A DNA stretch of 64,000 nucleotides. It comes from Rhynchopus sp. YZ270_cl-10 (Eukaryota; Euglenozoa; Diplonemea; Diplonemida; Diplonemidae). The stretch lies in the NCBI GenBank assembly GCA_964035575.1, contig OZ037861.1:1116001-1180000 (forward strand), written 5' to 3'. A program made the translations under genes and the position numbers. A model generated the notes under the pieces. The model saw nothing but the letters and a program-made list of their open reading frames with translations, was not told the origin of the DNA and did not search any database. Below, one piece after another: positions 20,443 through 30,936 of the stretch (positions are counted from its first letter, which is position 1; every line of letters starts with the position of its first letter).

Positions 20443-21042
20443 TGGAGAAGGGTGTGTTTCATTTGCAAAGATGTGTGAGTTGTGGGTGGGGGAAGCATTC
20501 AAAAGAGTAGCTCTCCCCCCCATCTTTTTCTCTACCCAAAATTAGCGACTCAGGCTTTGTACTCCTCTCTAGCCTCTCCCACACTGCGAAGCGGGCAGAA
20601 GACCCCAACCGGACCGATTCGCGTCCCTGTGTTTGCAATGATCCCCGCTCATCTGGATGATGAGTGGAAGCGGGAGTAGCACATATCAGATGTAAACGAC
20701 GAAATGGACGCAGAACGACTTCTGTCACACGTAGAGCCCTGCGGCGCCCTCCTCCTTCTCTCCACTAGCACAACCTCCTCCAACCCCTCCCGCAAGAGCA
20801 AGAAGAGGGCGTCGTGCCCGTCGCGTCCGTCGCGTCTTTATATTTGAATGCGTTATCTTTTGGTCCTGGGCTGGACCTTAAATTGCATCCGTGGGTTCCT
20901 CCAGAAACTCTGTGAAGGTTGTGTTGACCGCTCGAACCGATGTCTCCTACCTGAGAGATTACAACACAGGAGGCGAGGAGGGGTATGCGGGGCGTTTTGC
21001 CTTCAGGGTCTTTTTGTTTCAGCAACCCTGCCTCTCCTTTAA
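20443..21042. other. Spacer before the piggyBac-type element
   Basis: No confident gene. The frame 20482-20679 ends in a normal-looking stretch (TGPIRVPVFAMIPAHLDDEW) and could be a gene remnant. A CTCCTCCTTCTCTCC-type block near 20745-20800 recurs at about 24703-24745. Confidence 0.4.
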
Positions 21043-22780
21043 CCCTTTGGGGACCGAGCCAAAAAGTTAAAAATTTTTTTTTTGGTTTTTTATGCAAAAA
21101 GTGACCTAAGTTGGGATAAACATCGAGAAAGTGTAAAATTTTGGGTGAAATGGGCTCATTTGGGCTCAGAGGGTCAAAATGTATGTGAGAAAATGATTTT
21201 TTGAAAAACTGCTATTACACTGTGGGTATAGGGCCCGCATACCCAGAAATAGGGTAAAAATCGCAAAATTGGTGGGGGACTCCTTCCTGACCTCTTTTCC
21301 CAGCAACTAGACCTTCAGCTCACCCTTTTTCACACGAGGAGAGGTCATTTTGTGTCGAAAAAGTGTCAAAAAATGGGTGAAAAGGTGTTAGTATTGTGTA
21401 ATTGTGGGTAAAGAGTTAAAATCTGGGTTTTGGGGTGTTGTGGGGGGTTGCGGAGGCGTGAGCGGGGAGAAGGTGCCCCTGTGCCCATAAAATAATAAAA
21501 AACATTATTTTTGGGACGATATAACCCCAATAAGTCCATTGGAGCCAAAATATTTGTGATGTCCAAAATTTTTGATTTTTCATCCACCCGCGGGTCCAGG
21601 GCAATTTGAAGAATCATCTCATCTGAAGAAATTTTCAAAAAAAGGCCAAAAAACGCGTTTTTCAAAAAAAAGGGGTTTTCTGAGAAACCACGCTGCGATA
21701 TTAGGAGAGCATATCTTTTTATCGACTCTTATGTATTTTTCAAGAGGGAAACGCCCCTGAGTCCATTGAAGCATGAATTGACCTGATTATCGTCTCCCGG
21801 GTACTTTTAGGAAGGGTCGTAAAAAAAAATTTTAAAATACACATATATATATATATTTATATATATATTTATATATATATATATTTAAAGTGACTATTTT
21901 TCCACTAAAAAAATTCTCCGACCCCGGAATTTTTTCAGATCGCTCCGGAAATGCCATTCCGCGCCTTTTTGCAAAAAAATATTGCACCCTGAGGTCATTA
22001 AACGCCTGTGTGCGTTGACGGGTGGATCCTACTAATTTCTCGCGCCCCAAAAAAAATATTTTTATTTTTATTTTGAAAGATCGGGTGTGAAAACGTTCAA
22101 TTCCGGGGTCGGACGATTTTTTTTATGCCTCTCTTCATGTCGCAAAGGATTTTGGGAGGGAGGGGCGTTTTCAGGTATTCCCTGTACTTTCCTAAGAGAT
22201 CAGGTTAGAAACCCCTTTTTGGGTGGTCTTCGGTGACTTATTCCACTAAAAACGTTTTTATCAAAAGTTGCCGATTTTTTTTTTCTTTGAAATTATTTTC
22301 AACAATTCTTTCAATTCTGACGATTTTTTTCCGCCGGAAAAATACTATGTGTCAGCCAGGTTTCGGTGGAGCCAACCCCATTTTTACACCCAAATTGCAC
22401 CCAAATTGCCCTATATATGGGTATTATACAATGGAGCCAATCCAATTTAATATTTTTTTGACTAAATTGCTCGATTTTTTTTTCTTTGAAAAGTTTGGAG
22501 TCCGGAAACACCATTCCGCGCATTTTCAGACAGAATTATGCATCTGTCCTTTTCTCACCTGTTGCTGAGATTAGGAGGTAAAAACTCTCACTGTGATTTC
22601 AGAAAAAAGATTTTTTTTATTTTTTTGAGATTTTTATTTCTTTTGAAAGCGCGGTTTCGAAACGTTCAATTCCGGGGTCGGACGATAAAAAATATGCATC
22701 TGGGTCGAGTGAGTGAAAAATCTGAAAAATGATACGCAATTTCAGAGAATGTGTGATATATGTGTCTAGTCCCCAAAGGG
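21043..22780. mobile_element. piggyBac-type non-autonomous element
   Basis: TTAA (21039-21042) precedes CCCTTTGGGGAC and its exact complement GTCCCCAAAGGG (22769-22780) precedes TTAA (22781-22784). TTAA target duplication with CCC... termini is the piggyBac signature. The 1,738-bp interior has no transposase frame. It consists of AT-rich DNA with diverged internal duplications, such as CAATTCCGGGGTCGGACGAT near 22098 and 22659 with an inverted relative near 21918, and a (TA)n tract at 21841-21890. Confidence 0.85.
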
Positions 22781-22784
22781 TTAA

Positions 22785-23272
22785 ACTACCAGTGCCTGTA
22801 CGCCCTCGTTCTCTTACGCTTCGGGCAAGTCATGCGGTATCCCTTTTACATCCACTGTTGTAGGCCGCAGGGTACTTTGTGCTTTCATCCGGATGGCTGG
22901 CATACGTGGTCAGTCGGAGGTGCCTGCATCAACAACTACAGTTTTTGTTTTTGTATTTTTTTTTTTTTAAATAGGTCAAACGCAGTTGACAGGGGAAATG
23001 CTACGGTCGCTCTAACTGTTTTCACCCTCATTTGTGCTCCTCCCTTCTCACACATCACTTTCTGTACTTCAGGACTTTCATTTTCTTAGGTGGAAGCGTA
23101 CAACTAACAAACTCTCCCCTGTTTCGTTTCCCGTTTTTCCTGTGTGAAGATAGCTATTGACACCCGTAGTATTTCCGAAGACAGCTTTCTCTCCTTCACC
23201 TATTCCACCCATCCATGCAGGTAGCGGATAATATACATACGCAAAACACCACACAAAGAAAAACGACAAACA
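22785..23272. other. Spacer before cysteine-rich copy 3
   Basis: A dispersed repeat of the GGCTGGCAT/CCTGCATCAACAACTACAG type occupies 22860-22945. Pyrimidine-rich sequence ending in CCACCCATCCATGCAG (AG 23219-23220) lies 52 nt upstream of the next ATG. Confidence 0.5.
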
Positions 23273-23812
23273 ATGCGTGCCTTCTTGTTCACTCTTGCAT
23301 TTGCCTCTGTGCACGGTGCAACGCATGACTGCAGCACGTTCATTTGGCACAAAGCCTCTGGCGTGTGCCCATCAGGATACGACCTTGCGAGTCTCGACTA
23401 TGTTGATCAGTGCCTTCCTGACATTTGCAGCAAGCTTGATATGTGGTGCTTAGTCAAGTTCGCAGACCCCACACAAGCATTGACTGGCTATGGGTATAAC
23501 GCAACTTGTGGACCTCATAAGTTTATAGATCTGAACCCTGGGTCTGCAATCTGCACCCCCTCCAGCGACCCTTGTGCACACCTCTTCGTTGTGAACGAGA
23601 AGACCTGCCCCTTCGGCACCCTGCTGGCGCCTGCGAGCGATGTGGAGTCCTGCACTGCACAACTCTGTGAAGGCCTGGAGGTGAACTCTGCATACCACTA
23701 CGCTGACGCGACGAAGATGGTTGTGGGGAGAGCCTTGAACCCGAGCTGTGGACCTGTGGTAAACAACGCCACTCTGTCTGCTTCGAACTCGCTGTGTGTG
23801 GGGGCTTTCTGA
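23273..23812 (+). CDS. Small secreted 12-cysteine protein, copy 3
   Basis: 179 residues. Signal peptide and second module are nearly identical to copy 1, but the first module is strongly diverged (STFIWHKASGVCPSGYDLAS; MWCLVKFADPTQALTGYGY) and carries an extra cysteine in WCLV. The cysteine frame C-x11-C-x14-C-x4-C is kept. The sharp contrast between variable first and constant second module is visible at DNA level, with near-identity starting around the ATCTGCACCCCC word. Secreted; function unknown. Confidence 0.85.
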   Translation: MRAFLFTLAFASVHGATHDCSTFIWHKASGVCPSGYDLASLDYVDQCLPDICSKLDMWCLVKFADPTQALTGYGYNATCGPHKFIDLNPGSAICTPSSDPCAHLFVVNEKTCPFGTLLAPASDVESCTAQLCEGLEVNSAYHYADATKMVVGRALNPSCGPVVNNATLSASNSLCVGAF

Positions 23813-23859
23813 AGTGGATGGAGATACACTTCTCAAACGAAGGTCTTTTGTTCCGTCTT

Positions 23860-24240
23860 GTTGCTTTTTGATTTTGTGTGATTGATGCCCCGAAACATGC
23901 TTTCCACGAGTTGTCAGTGTTTTGATAGGTTAGGTGACTAAACCCGAGAGGCTTAGGTTCATCTCTCCAACTCTTTTTGACGTTGACACCAAACAACTGC
24001 CATGTCCCTGACATGTCCTTTCCCAGCTTTTGGGGCATCAGGCATTCTGTATTGGACAATATGCTTTGAGAAATGTCCTCTTTTTTGTGTTGCTTTTATT
24101 TGTGTTCAATTCTCAGAACAGTGCAGCTCAACCTGCACTGTCTATTGTATGATTGATGCTGAAATTTGTTCCCCACCCCTCTCCACATTCCTTGTGCACC
24201 ACACAAACACGTCTTTTTGCATTTCATTGAGTGTTCGCTA
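23860..24240 (+). repeat. Conserved 3' flank of cysteine-rich genes (copy 3)
   Basis: Same block as at 11560-12000, with a small deletion near 24125-24180. It continues into a stretch at 24240-24360 also present at 12060-12185 (ACCCAGACAAACACGCCACT), linking cysteine-rich and LRR units as one ancestral duplication block. Confidence 0.8.
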
Positions 24241-24547
24241 CCCAGACAAACACGCCACTGGCACTGCTGTACTGAACCTCAAGATCAGTGCACTGCATTG
24301 TGTACGAGAGACTTGCACCACACTTTCTACGCTGTTCATGTCTGCTTTTGGCTGTCCGTGTGCCCTCTTCATTTTGTCGACCAGTCGCTTTTTTCTCTTT
24401 ACTACACTGTAAACAGCTGCTTGCCAGTATTCGCTCCTTTGTCTCGAACTCCTTACATCATCTGCAGATGATCCCTTTTGGGTCGACACCCGACCACGGG
24501 CTTTTCCTTACAATTCCCATCAGCTAAGTTTCATGCTCAAAGTCACG

Positions 24548-24682
24548 TCAGATTGCATCCTCTTCCAATGGCAGGAGCTCAGTGGCACTGTTGGTCATGT
24601 ACACACGCTTAACAAAATCTTTGACGTGGCCTTGTGCAAAAGTTTCGAGGTCGTCTATGGGGATGTACAGCTGGGCAGCCTA
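24548..24682 (-). pseudogene. Partial coding exon, minus strand
   Basis: Minus-strand frame of 44 codons ending in TGA at 24548-24550, preceded by a stop (24683-24685) that overlaps an AG acceptor-like site. The peptide has normal composition (YIPIDDLETFAQGHVKDFVK; TNSATELLPLEEDAI), unlike shadow frames. Read as the last exon of a gene or a fragment of one; another acidic stretch in a different frame lies just upstream on the same strand (24689-24770). I cannot identify the parent protein. Confidence 0.35.
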
Positions 24683-25004
24683 CTTCTGTCAAAGGCATAG
24701 CCCTTCGTCGACCTCCTCCTTCTCTCCCGCTAGCACAACCTCCTCCAACCCACCCCCCAAAAAAAAATAAAAAACGGCCTCTCTCTTCCCAATACCAACC
24801 GCGCCCGTTTCAACAAGCATACCCAGCCTGCTTCTTTGAGTCGCAGGCGGGTGTCGATGCTGTTGTGCGGTCTGCCATTTTGTTCTTAGTCCGGGCACTG
24901 CTTAGAAGAGACTAGCCCTCAACTGTAATAGTCAGTGTGTTTTGATTCCTATTCCCACACCATGCAGGTAGTGGAAAAAGATACGCAAAAAATACACAAA
25001 GAAA

Positions 25005-25553
25005 ATGCGTGCCTTCTTGTTCACTCTTGCATTTGCCTCTGTGCACGGTGCAAATGACTGCAGCATGTTTGTAATCAACGAACTCACGCCCTCGTGCCCA
25101 AAAGGATTTGAGCTTGCACCAGGGGAGTACGTTGAGCAGTGCATCGGTGATATTTGCGACAAGCTTGCTATGTTCAGCAGGGCCGAGTACGGCGACAAGA
25201 CGCATTTTGTGAATGGAACGGGCTTCACCAAAGGGAGGTGTGGAACCTTCGAGCGTGAGGCAGGTGTCTACCATGTATACAATGCCGCCATCTGCACCCC
25301 CTCCAGCGACCCTTGTGCACAGCTCTTCGCTGTGAACGACAAGACCTGCCCCTTCGGCACCCTGCTGGCACCTGCTGGCGTTGTTACGTCCTGCACTGCA
25401 CAACTCTGTGAAGGCCTGGAGGTGAACTCTGCATACCACTACGCTGACGCGACGAAGATGGTTGTGGGGAGAGCCTTGAACCCGAGCTGTGGACCTGTGG
25501 TAAACAACGCCACTCTGTCTGCTTCGAACTCGCTGTGTGTGGGGGCTTTCTGA
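25005..25553 (+). CDS. Small secreted 12-cysteine protein, copy 4
   Basis: 182 residues. Usual signal peptide; the first module is a third distinct version (NDCSMFVINELTPSCPKGFE, with GRCGTFEREAGVYHVYNAAIC) that is longer between the fifth and sixth cysteines. The second module is again near-identical to the other copies. An AG acceptor-like site lies 37 nt upstream. A truncated copy of this first module is found at about 26278-26362. Confidence 0.85.
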   Translation: MRAFLFTLAFASVHGANDCSMFVINELTPSCPKGFELAPGEYVEQCIGDICDKLAMFSRAEYGDKTHFVNGTGFTKGRCGTFEREAGVYHVYNAAICTPSSDPCAQLFAVNDKTCPFGTLLAPAGVVTSCTAQLCEGLEVNSAYHYADATKMVVGRALNPSCGPVVNNATLSASNSLCVGAF

Positions 25554-25601
25554 AGTGGATGGTGAAAATGTTGTGTGCAGATACACAAAGGTTGTGAACA
25601 G

Positions 25602-25677
25602 TACCGTATTCGTACAAATTATCGATCGTAAAAGAGGTCGAACATTAGTACGGTCGATAATTTGTACGAATACGGTA
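25602..25677. mobile_element. TA-flanked MITE (TACCG family), 76 bp
   Basis: 29-bp inverted repeats with one mismatch (TACCGTATTCGTACAAATT... and complement). The 3' flank of cysteine-rich copy 2 supplies the pre-insertion state: GTTGTGAACAATATCTGAAC there corresponds to GTTGTGAACAG-TA-[element]-TA-TATGAAC here. This supports insertion at a TA dinucleotide, as in Tc1/mariner-derived MITEs. Confidence 0.85.
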
Positions 25678-25794
25678 TATGAACTTCTTTGCTGTTTTGT
25701 TGTTATTTGTTTTAGACGAGCACCAGGATCCGAAGATGACGATGGTTGTAGCGGAGAGGTTAACGGTCATCAAACGAAGGTCTCTTGTTCCGTC

Positions 25795-26235
25795 TTGTTG
25801 CTTTTTGATTTTGTGTGATTGATGCCCCGAAACATGCTTTCCACGAGTTGTCAGTGTTTTGATAGGTTAGGTGACTAAACCCGAGAGGCTTAGGTTCATC
25901 TCTCCAACTCTTTTTGACGTTGACACCAAACAACTGCCATGTCCCTGACATGTCCTTTCCCAGCTTTTGGGGCATCAGGCATTCTGTATTGGACAATATG
26001 CTTTGAGAAATGTCCTCTTTTTTGTGTTGCTTTTATTTGTGTTAAATTGTCAGAACAGTGCAGCTGCCACCCTGTGCAAGCCTCCACTGTCTATTGTATG
26101 ATTGATGCCGAAATGCATAGTTTCGTTCACCACCCCCTTGTGTACCACACAAACACGTCTTTTTTGCGTTTTTCAGTTCCTCTGCACTTCATTGAGTGTT
26201 CGCTCAATGAGGTGTCTTTGGATTAACACCCTACC
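25795..26235 (+). repeat. Conserved 3' flank of cysteine-rich genes (copy 4)
   Basis: Near-identical to 11560-12000, including the ACGAGTTGTCAGTGTTTTG word, the family 1 hairpin-type motif (about 25868-25905) and the GATTAACACCCTACCCATAC end. Confidence 0.85.
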
Positions 26236-26277
26236 CATACTTCAAAAGTAAAAAGAAAAAAAGGCTTTTCGTTTTGA

Positions 26278-26362
26278 CCACTGCAGTAGTGCTTGTAATC
26301 AACGAACTTACGCCCTCGTGTCCAAAAGGATGTGACCTTGCACCAAGGTGAGTACGTTGCAC
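26278..26362 (+). pseudogene. Truncated remnant of a cysteine-rich gene
   Basis: About 85 bp match the start of the first module of copy 4 (CTTGTAATCAACGAACTTACG, CCAAAAGGATGTGACCTTGC, GAGTACGTTG) with the reading frame broken and no signal peptide or second module. The following 26363-26700 has no recognisable gene. Confidence 0.7.
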
Positions 26363-26866
26363 AGTCCTCTTCTGGTTGTAGTCTTCTTCGCTATAGTGGT
26401 TGGGGCCGGTTGCTTTTGGACTGCTTGGCCGTCTTCCTTTTTTCACTGGTCTTGGTTTTTCAGGTTGTTTGCACCCACTCTCCGCACCTTGGTGTCTGTT
26501 TCCGCTTTATTGGCGGTCGTGCCGAAGTCTTTAATCTGCATTTGAGTGTATACGTGGCATACTGCGTAGAGATGGCACACTTTGCCGCGGCCTTGCTAGT
26601 CCAATCTCCATCGCCACATCCAGCGTCCTGCGCGAACTCATCTGATCTTCTTGCACTCTCTGTGTGTAAAATAATATATCAGCCAGAATCTCGTTAGGCG
26701 TACACTTGTTGTGCTCGTTGACTTTATAAGCCGTTTTAATATAACGTTTTTTGTTTTGTTGTGACTGCTTCAACTTGTTTATGTTCTTTTGTGGTAGACA
26801 ACCAATTCTCTCCCCCTATCCACCCATCCACGCAGATAGCGAAATATAATTCGTAAAATCCAAACA

Positions 26867-27421
26867 ATGCGTGCCTTCTTGTTCACTCTTGCATTTGCCT
26901 CTGTGCACGGTACAACAATCTACTCTGACTGCATCCATAACTGCAGCACGTTCAGTATCAACGAAGTATCCGACGTGTGCCCCAAAGGCTATGAGCTTGC
27001 ACCAGGTGGGTACGTTGAGCAGTGCGCTTCACAGGTTTGCAAAGTTCTTGGCCAATGGAGCATGGCCAAGTACGGTGACCCTAAACATTTTTTGATTGGT
27101 GATGGGTACGAGAGAACATGCACCCCCCAAGTGTACGACGGACGTAGCCTCGGTGCGGCGATCTGCACGCCTATCGACCCTTGTGCACAGCTCTTCGTTG
27201 TGAACGAGAAGACCTGCCCCTTCGGCACCCTGCTGGCGCCTGCGAGCGATGTGGAGTCCTGCACTGCACAACTCTGTGCAGCCCTGGGGGTGAACTCTGC
27301 ATACCACTACGCTGACGCGACGAAGATGGTTGTGGGGAGAGCCTTGAACCCGAGCTGTGGACCTGTGGTAAACAACGCCACTCTGTCTGCTTCGAACTCG
27401 CTGTGTGTGGGGGCTTTCTGA
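26867..27421 (+). CDS. Small secreted 12-cysteine protein, copy 5
   Basis: 184 residues. Signal peptide, a short insertion with one extra cysteine before the first module (IYSDCIHNCSTF), then a first module close to copies 1 and 2 and the constant second module. An AG acceptor-like site lies 31 nt upstream. The second module has two small changes (CAALGV for CEGLEV), showing that homogenisation is not complete. Secreted; function unknown. Confidence 0.85.
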   Translation: MRAFLFTLAFASVHGTTIYSDCIHNCSTFSINEVSDVCPKGYELAPGGYVEQCASQVCKVLGQWSMAKYGDPKHFLIGDGYERTCTPQVYDGRSLGAAICTPIDPCAQLFVVNEKTCPFGTLLAPASDVESCTAQLCAALGVNSAYHYADATKMVVGRALNPSCGPVVNNATLSASNSLCVGAF

Positions 27422-27477
27422 AGTGGATGGTGAAAATGTTGTGTGCAGATTCACTTCTCAAACGAAGGTTTCTTGTT

Positions 27478-27835
27478 CCGTCTTGTTGCTTTTTGATTTT
27501 GTGTGATTGATGCCCCGAAACATGCTTTCCACGAGTTGTCAGTGTTTTGATAGGTTAGGTGACTAAACCCGAGAGGCTTAGGTTCATCTCTCCAACTCTT
27601 TTTGACGTTGACACCAAACAACTGCCATGTCCCTGACATGTCCTTTCCCAGCTTTTGGGGCATCAGGCATTCTGTATTGGACAATATGCTTTGAGAAATG
27701 TCCTCTTTTTTGTGTTGCTTTTATTTGTGTTAAATTGTCAGAACAGTGCAGCTGCCACCCTGTGCAAGCCTCCACTGTCTATTGTATGATTCCTGCCCAA
27801 ATGCATAATTTTGTTCACCACCCCTCTCCACATCC
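27478..27835 (+). repeat. Conserved 3' flank of cysteine-rich genes (copy 5)
   Basis: Same block, ending near the CCACATCCC word and leading into unrelated sequence (27836-28395) that holds no supported gene. Confidence 0.8.
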
Positions 27836-28395
27836 CACACACCCTCCACGTGCCGGCAGTGTCTCTCACGCTACCATCGCTACCATCGCAACGTGACATG
27901 TTCTCACAGATGACAGCTCAATTGGTCGCGGGGTACTTTATGCTTGCACGTACCGGACACCCTCCCCTCTATCTGCGTCAACCAACCTACCATTTTTTTT
28001 TTTTTTGGTTTTTTAATAACGTTTGTGGCATTTTTCACAGTGCAACAATTATGACGTGTTATTTTATAACATGTCGTATGCCATGCTAGGTGTCTTGGAT
28101 TAACACCCTCCTACCCATTCTTCAAAAGCAAAAGGTTTTTTGTTCTTTCTTTTTGTCACTTGACTCCAATAGCACCCCCACCCTCCACCCCCCCTCCATC
28201 TGCACGCGACACACAAAAAAACCCCAGGGGACAACAGTAGAAACATACGAGACATAAATCCAACAATGCACATTTCCCCTTCCGCAGAACAGTCTGTTGC
28301 TGTGTTGATATGAACTGAGATCGAACACCCAGGCATTTGTCCAAATACACCCTCCACGACGGGACGGGACCCACACAAGACCTACAGCAACCCAT

Positions 28396-30934
28396 ATGAA
28401 CCTGGTGCCCAGGAAGCCCTCGGACATAGCCGTCTTTGCAACGAAGTTGACTGCACAGCTTTCGAGGTATGGAAAATATGAAGGGGTTTTGTCTATAGAT
28501 TTAAACCACGAAATGGAATGTAGGGCTGCATTGGTTGGGGGTGTCCACCAGTACAGCCGGTCATTGTACCAAAGGTACACTGTCACGAGAGGGCTGTGGT
28601 ATTTCAAGCAAAATTTTTCTTCTATTCCAATGGTGTGGCTGAGGGGAAAAGGTCGCTTTTGTCAAGAGAGTTTGCAGAATGGTCTGAAGGGGGGAGGGGG
28701 TGATATTTTGTGCTATTTTGTTTTGGGGTCGTCGGCCACACCAAGAAGTGAAATTTTGTTTTGTTTTGTTTTGTTTTCTTTTCTTTGCTTTCAGTGCCCT
28801 CTGCGCACTTTATGAGGGGAACACCATCCTGATTTGAGCAACTTCCGGCCAAAACGGCAAACCATTTTGAATACCACTCTTCGTCTCATGACCATCTTAT
28901 ATCTCACTCAGGGTCCGCACAGCGAACCGCAACGTCGTAGACAACGAAGCTGAAGTGTTGCGTCTGTTCACTACATTGGGCGATTCCGCTGTGAAACAAA
29001 GGGCACTTCTCGAGGCCATGCAGCCACGCGACATCTCCCGCGCTGTGTCCCACTTCAGCCGTGCCCGCGTACTGCACACCCGCTTTCTTGATGCCATGGT
29101 CAACCAAGCGGCCCTCCGAGCCAAACAATTCCGTGCCCTCGAAATGGCAGAACTGCTCACCTCCATGCGGGTGCTTCATTGGCAGCCGTCTGATACGAAG
29201 CTGCGTCTGATAGGGGACCTTCTTGTCTCCAAGACAAATGCTTTTACTATCTCTCAGGCAGCCGAGGTGCTACACAGTCTCGCAGCGTTAAGAGGCGGGA
29301 CACACCCGAATACAAGAAGGGTGTTTACCTGCGTTTCGCAGAACATCTGCAACCTAGATGCCCTATGTGGCCAGCACAGCACTCCAAAGGACATTGCGAA
29401 TATGCTGCATTCGCACGCAACGGTCCGAGCCACCCACAAACCCCTTTTTTCCATCGCGGTACACCGTCTCACGACGTTGCCGAACATTTCAGAACAAATG
29501 CATGGTGGGCACCTCACCAGAATCATGTGGGCGATTGCAGTATTATCAGAGGACAACCCGGTTTGCGGTGCGGTTCTCGCACAGGGGCGGAGTACTGTGG
29601 AGTTCCTTGAAACAGCTGTGCTCCGGTTTCTTTCAACACCAGACCCAAGGGGGAACCGAAAGAGGGTGTCGATGCTGTGGTCGTTAGAGTCCTTGAAGCT
29701 CTTTGCGGAAGACGATGCGAAGCATGTAGACGTGGTGGAGCAGATGTGTCGTGGGTTGGATGTAAGCACAATGCGGTCGTGGGATATCACCGTGGCGTTG
29801 TGGTCGTTGGTGCAGGGGAGGGTGGTGTACGTGATGGCGCTGGAGGGTGGTGGTGGTGGTGAGAGTCGTGCGTACTTCATCGCGCTGATAAAGCGGCTGT
29901 GCGCGAGGCTTGTGGAAGACTATGGCGCGTTGTCTGTGCAGTCGTGCAGTTCGGTCACGTGGTCGCTCGCAGCGCTGAAGCTGCCGGACAAAGAAGTTTT
30001 TGCCTGTATAATAAGGCATTTGGTATGGAAAAAAAGGCATTTTTTTTATTGGTGTGACGCAACAGAGAAATTAATCCCCTTTTTGGGCCATTTTTGGGCC
30101 ATCTCATTCCAAAACAAAATGCCACACCATGTATACGTTTATAAACGAAATGGATGTAGACTGCATAGTGTGGGTGTCCCCCCGGTGCAGCCGGTCATTG
30201 TACCAACACTGTTCATGAGAGGGCTTTTGTATTTTAAGTCAACTTTTTCCCTTCTCCGTATCCACAACTACCATTTTTATTCTCTATTGCAGAAGGAAAG
30301 CAACTGGGCGCATCTGTCCTCGCTGACGGGGAAGAAGCTTGTGGAGCTGCTGTGCTCGTTTGCTGAGGCTGGCTTCGAGTGCACAGAGCTGCAGTACGAG
30401 GTGGCACGGCACCTCCACAGCAAGAAGATGTCTGCGCCTGTCGCCGTGCAGCTCGGATGGGCGCTGGCCACGTCCAAGCAACCCAACTCCACGCAGGTAT
30501 GGTGTCTTCGCCGAGCAGAGCAAAGGGGTGGCCCTTTTAAGGGGGGGGGAAGCTACCAAGAACCATGGAATAGTGGAGCTCAGCCTCAGAGGTCTACAGG
30601 AATACAAAACCAATTATTCAATCATCAGTAAGTAAGACACGACTGTTTCCCCCCCTTTTTTTCCACATTTATTGAGAAGCGCCTAGTTTTTGGGACGTTT
30701 TTCGAATACTTTTTGCTCTACCCCTTTTTGCTCTCTCAGCATGTGTCCACTATAGTATACTACCCACCACACACCACCCTGCAGCTCTTCGCAGTAGTGG
30801 AACGCTGGGCCACACAGGCAGACATAAGCACGTTGACTGCAGACCAAAGGTCGACACTGCTCTGGGCCGCCACCTCGCTCAAGACAGCTGCACCCCTGTG
30901 CGACACACTTTCAAGCTCTCTTGCGTCTCTCTAA
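28396..30934 (+). CDS. Helical-repeat protein of OPR/FASTK type, 4 exons
   Basis: Gene model: exons 28396-28466, 28912-30022, 30293-30496 and 30785-30934, about 511 residues. All three introns start GTATGG and end in AG; frames join exactly (exon 1 leaves two bases that complete AGG with the first base of exon 2; the other junctions fall between codons). The protein is a series of roughly 35-40-residue helical repeats (for example RALEMAELLTSMRVLHWQPS; QAAEVLHSLAALRG; VTWSLAALKLPDKEVF), the style of octotricopeptide/heptatricopeptide and FASTK-like RNA-binding proteins, which usually act in organelles. I see no RAP domain or clear targeting peptide. A glycine run (GGGGGE) is inserted mid-protein. 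Introns 1 and 2 contain dispersed repeat copies. The first exon could lie further upstream. Confidence 0.75.
28493..28612 (+). repeat. Dispersed repeat 3 inside intron 1
   Basis: Contains the words TGTAGGGCTGCATTGG, CCGGTCATTGTACCAAAGGT and CACTGTCACGAGAGGGCT. Related copies lie at 30135-30245 (intron 2), 31555-31665, 31975-32090, 36415-36540 and 52480-52585. Dispersed repeat 6 (GGGGTCGTCGGCCACACCA) follows in the same intron at 28693-28745, with copies at 45222-45278 and 56822-56872. Confidence 0.75.
30135..30245 (+). repeat. Dispersed repeat 3 inside intron 2
   Basis: Second copy within the same gene, ending 47 nt before the intron's AG. Its last part (GAGAGGGCTTTTGTATTT) is followed by the pyrimidine tract of the acceptor. 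Confidence 0.75.
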
Positions 30935-30936
30935 AG

